Below, one piece after another: positions 14,012 to 14,948 of a DNA stretch of 14,948 nt (positions are counted from its first letter, which is position 1; the number at the start of each line of letters is the position of its first letter). Location: NCBI GenBank assembly GCA_021160845.1, contig JAGHBT010000314.1:1-14948 (forward strand), written 5' to 3'. The translations under genes were made by a program, and so were the position numbers. The stretch comes from a bacterium (lineage in GTDB: Bacteria > Krumholzibacteriota > Krumholzibacteriia > Krumholzibacteriales > WJIX01). The notes under the pieces were generated by a model, which saw only the letters and a list, made by a program, of their open reading frames with translations, did no database searches and was not told where the DNA came from.

Positions 14012-14948
14012 TTAGTTCTGACCACTCATTTTCCCCGCGGCGCGGGCAAGATCGGCTTCAGCCACAAGATAATCACATTTGGCTTTGACTAAATCGGCCC
14101 TTGCCGTGGTTAAAGCTACATGAGCGTCGATTGTCTCTAGCATTGTGCCTGCCCCAATACGATATCTTTCTTCGGCTAATTTGACTTCTTCTTCTGCCTG
14201 TATAATTATTTCATTCGCAACTGTTATCCTCTCACGGGCTTCATTCATCCCGAAAATGAGATTCTTGATTTCTTTAACAGCACTAAGTTTCCTTTTTTCC
14301 AAATTATATTCCGCAATCCTTTGATCGGCTTTTGCGGATTTTACCTTCGTGCTTGTTGACATCCTGTCAAAAATACTAAAACTCATAAACCCGGTAACAC
14401 TCCATTGGTACTCTTCACGAAACATATCGAGAGGATTATCCACCAATTTACGATCATTCCAATAATAGTTAATATTTACACCAAAAGAGGGCCACCAACC
14501 AGCTTTTGCAGCTGATATGTTTGATTTGGCAGCTTTAATACTGTACCGCATACTTTTTAAATCCGCTCTGTTATTAAAAGCATACTCTATTTCATTTTCT
14601 AATTCAGGCTTTTTATATTCTATCGTCATTGATGTATCAATAGAGAAAAAACTGTCTTCCCTCCTGTTCATAAGGCTCTTTATTTCTTCCCTCGCCATCT
14701 CCATTGCATTCCTCGCATTTATAACATCCAGCTTTGTATTTGAATATCTTACTTGTGCTTTTAACATATCGACCCTTGTCGCCGACCCGGCATCAAGAAA
14801 GGCTTTTGATCTGTCTAGATTTTTCCTAGCCTGCAGCTTACTTTCCTCCCTAACCTCAAGCAGCATCTTATTTCTAAAAAGACTATAATATGCCCTGATT
14901 ACTTTCGCTATCATAATGTCTTTACTGTAATTATAATCCTCTCTTACA
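14012..14948 (-). CDS. TolC-family outer-membrane efflux protein, N-terminus cut by the right edge
   Basis: About 312 C-terminal residues are visible. The frame stays open beyond the ATG at 14914 to the window edge (upstream codons read VREDYNYSKDI), and TolC proteins are normally 430-480 residues. The true start therefore lies outside and 14914 is not the start. Both internal repeats of the family can be seen: a helix pair around FLDAGSATRVDMLKAQVRYS, and its duplicate RYRIGAGTMLETIDAHVAL further on. Long Ala/Lys/Glu-rich coiled-coil helices and beta-strand segments (GVNINYYWND, SVTGFMSFSIF) complete the pattern. It forms the outer-membrane and periplasmic tunnel for the pump encoded just downstream, and its stop is 14 bases before the ATPase start. 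It is the first visible gene of the run. Confidence 0.9.
   Translation of the reverse strand, partial: VREDYNYSKDIMIAKVIRAYYSLFRNKMLLEVREESKLQARKNLDRSKAFLDAGSATRVDMLKAQVRYSNTKLDVINARNAMEMAREEIKSLMNRREDSFFSIDTSMTIEYKKPELENEIEYAFNNRADLKSMRYSIKAAKSNISAAKAGWWPSFGVNINYYWNDRKLVDNPLDMFREEYQWSVTGFMSFSIFDRMSTSTKVKSAKADQRIAEYNLEKRKLSAVKEIKNLIFGMNEARERITVANEIIIQAEEEVKLAEERYRIGAGTMLETIDAHVALTTARADLVKAKCDYLVAEADLARAAGKMSGQN

Overview
The window reads as a chromosomal piece from a Gram-negative, diderm bacterium of moderate-to-low GC. It encodes two outer-membrane beta-barrels whose C-termini end in an aromatic residue, a TolC-type outer-membrane efflux protein, a periplasmic adaptor and a lipoprotein. The GWxTD-domain protein and the barrel with an N-terminal EDDANIF motif point, by inference, to the FCB group or a neighbouring candidate phylum (Fibrobacterota, Krumholzibacteriota, Eisenbacteria or Zixibacteria-like). 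No mobile element, CRISPR array, rRNA gene or intact tRNA gene was found.

Layout from left to right. Positions 1-129 may be the 3' end of a plus-strand gene. Positions 130-430 hold no gene, only a tRNA-like relic. A minus-strand barrel gene (490-1713) has a clear intrinsic terminator (431-462), an AGGAGG ribosome binding site and a plausible promoter at 1816-1844. A 536-base divergent intergenic region (1714-2249) carries two perfect inverted repeats, a phased A-tract block and candidate promoters facing both ways. A plus-strand alginate-export-family barrel follows (2250-3602).

Everything from 14948 down to 3670 is on the minus strand. In order of transcription: a tolC-like gene running off the right edge, a MacB/LolD-type ATPase, a MacA/HlyD-type adaptor, two consecutive MacB/FtsX-type permeases, a secreted GWxTD-domain protein, an SBP_bac_5 lipoprotein, a DppB-type and a DppC-type permease, and an SH3b-SH3b-NlpC/P60 peptidase resembling YkfC. 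The first five form a complete tripartite exporter, with the ATPase split from the permease and two different permease subunits. The last four suggest import of peptides, possibly murein peptides, followed by cytoplasmic cleavage. This import set has no ATP-binding subunit in the window. A candidate promoter directly before the GWxTD gene may split the run into two transcription units.

No certain new defence or mobile system is present. The points most worth checking are the ATPase-less peptide importer coupled to a YkfC-like enzyme, the GWxTD gene between exporter and importer with its possible leaderless start, the two-permease exporter, and the structured control region between the two barrel genes.
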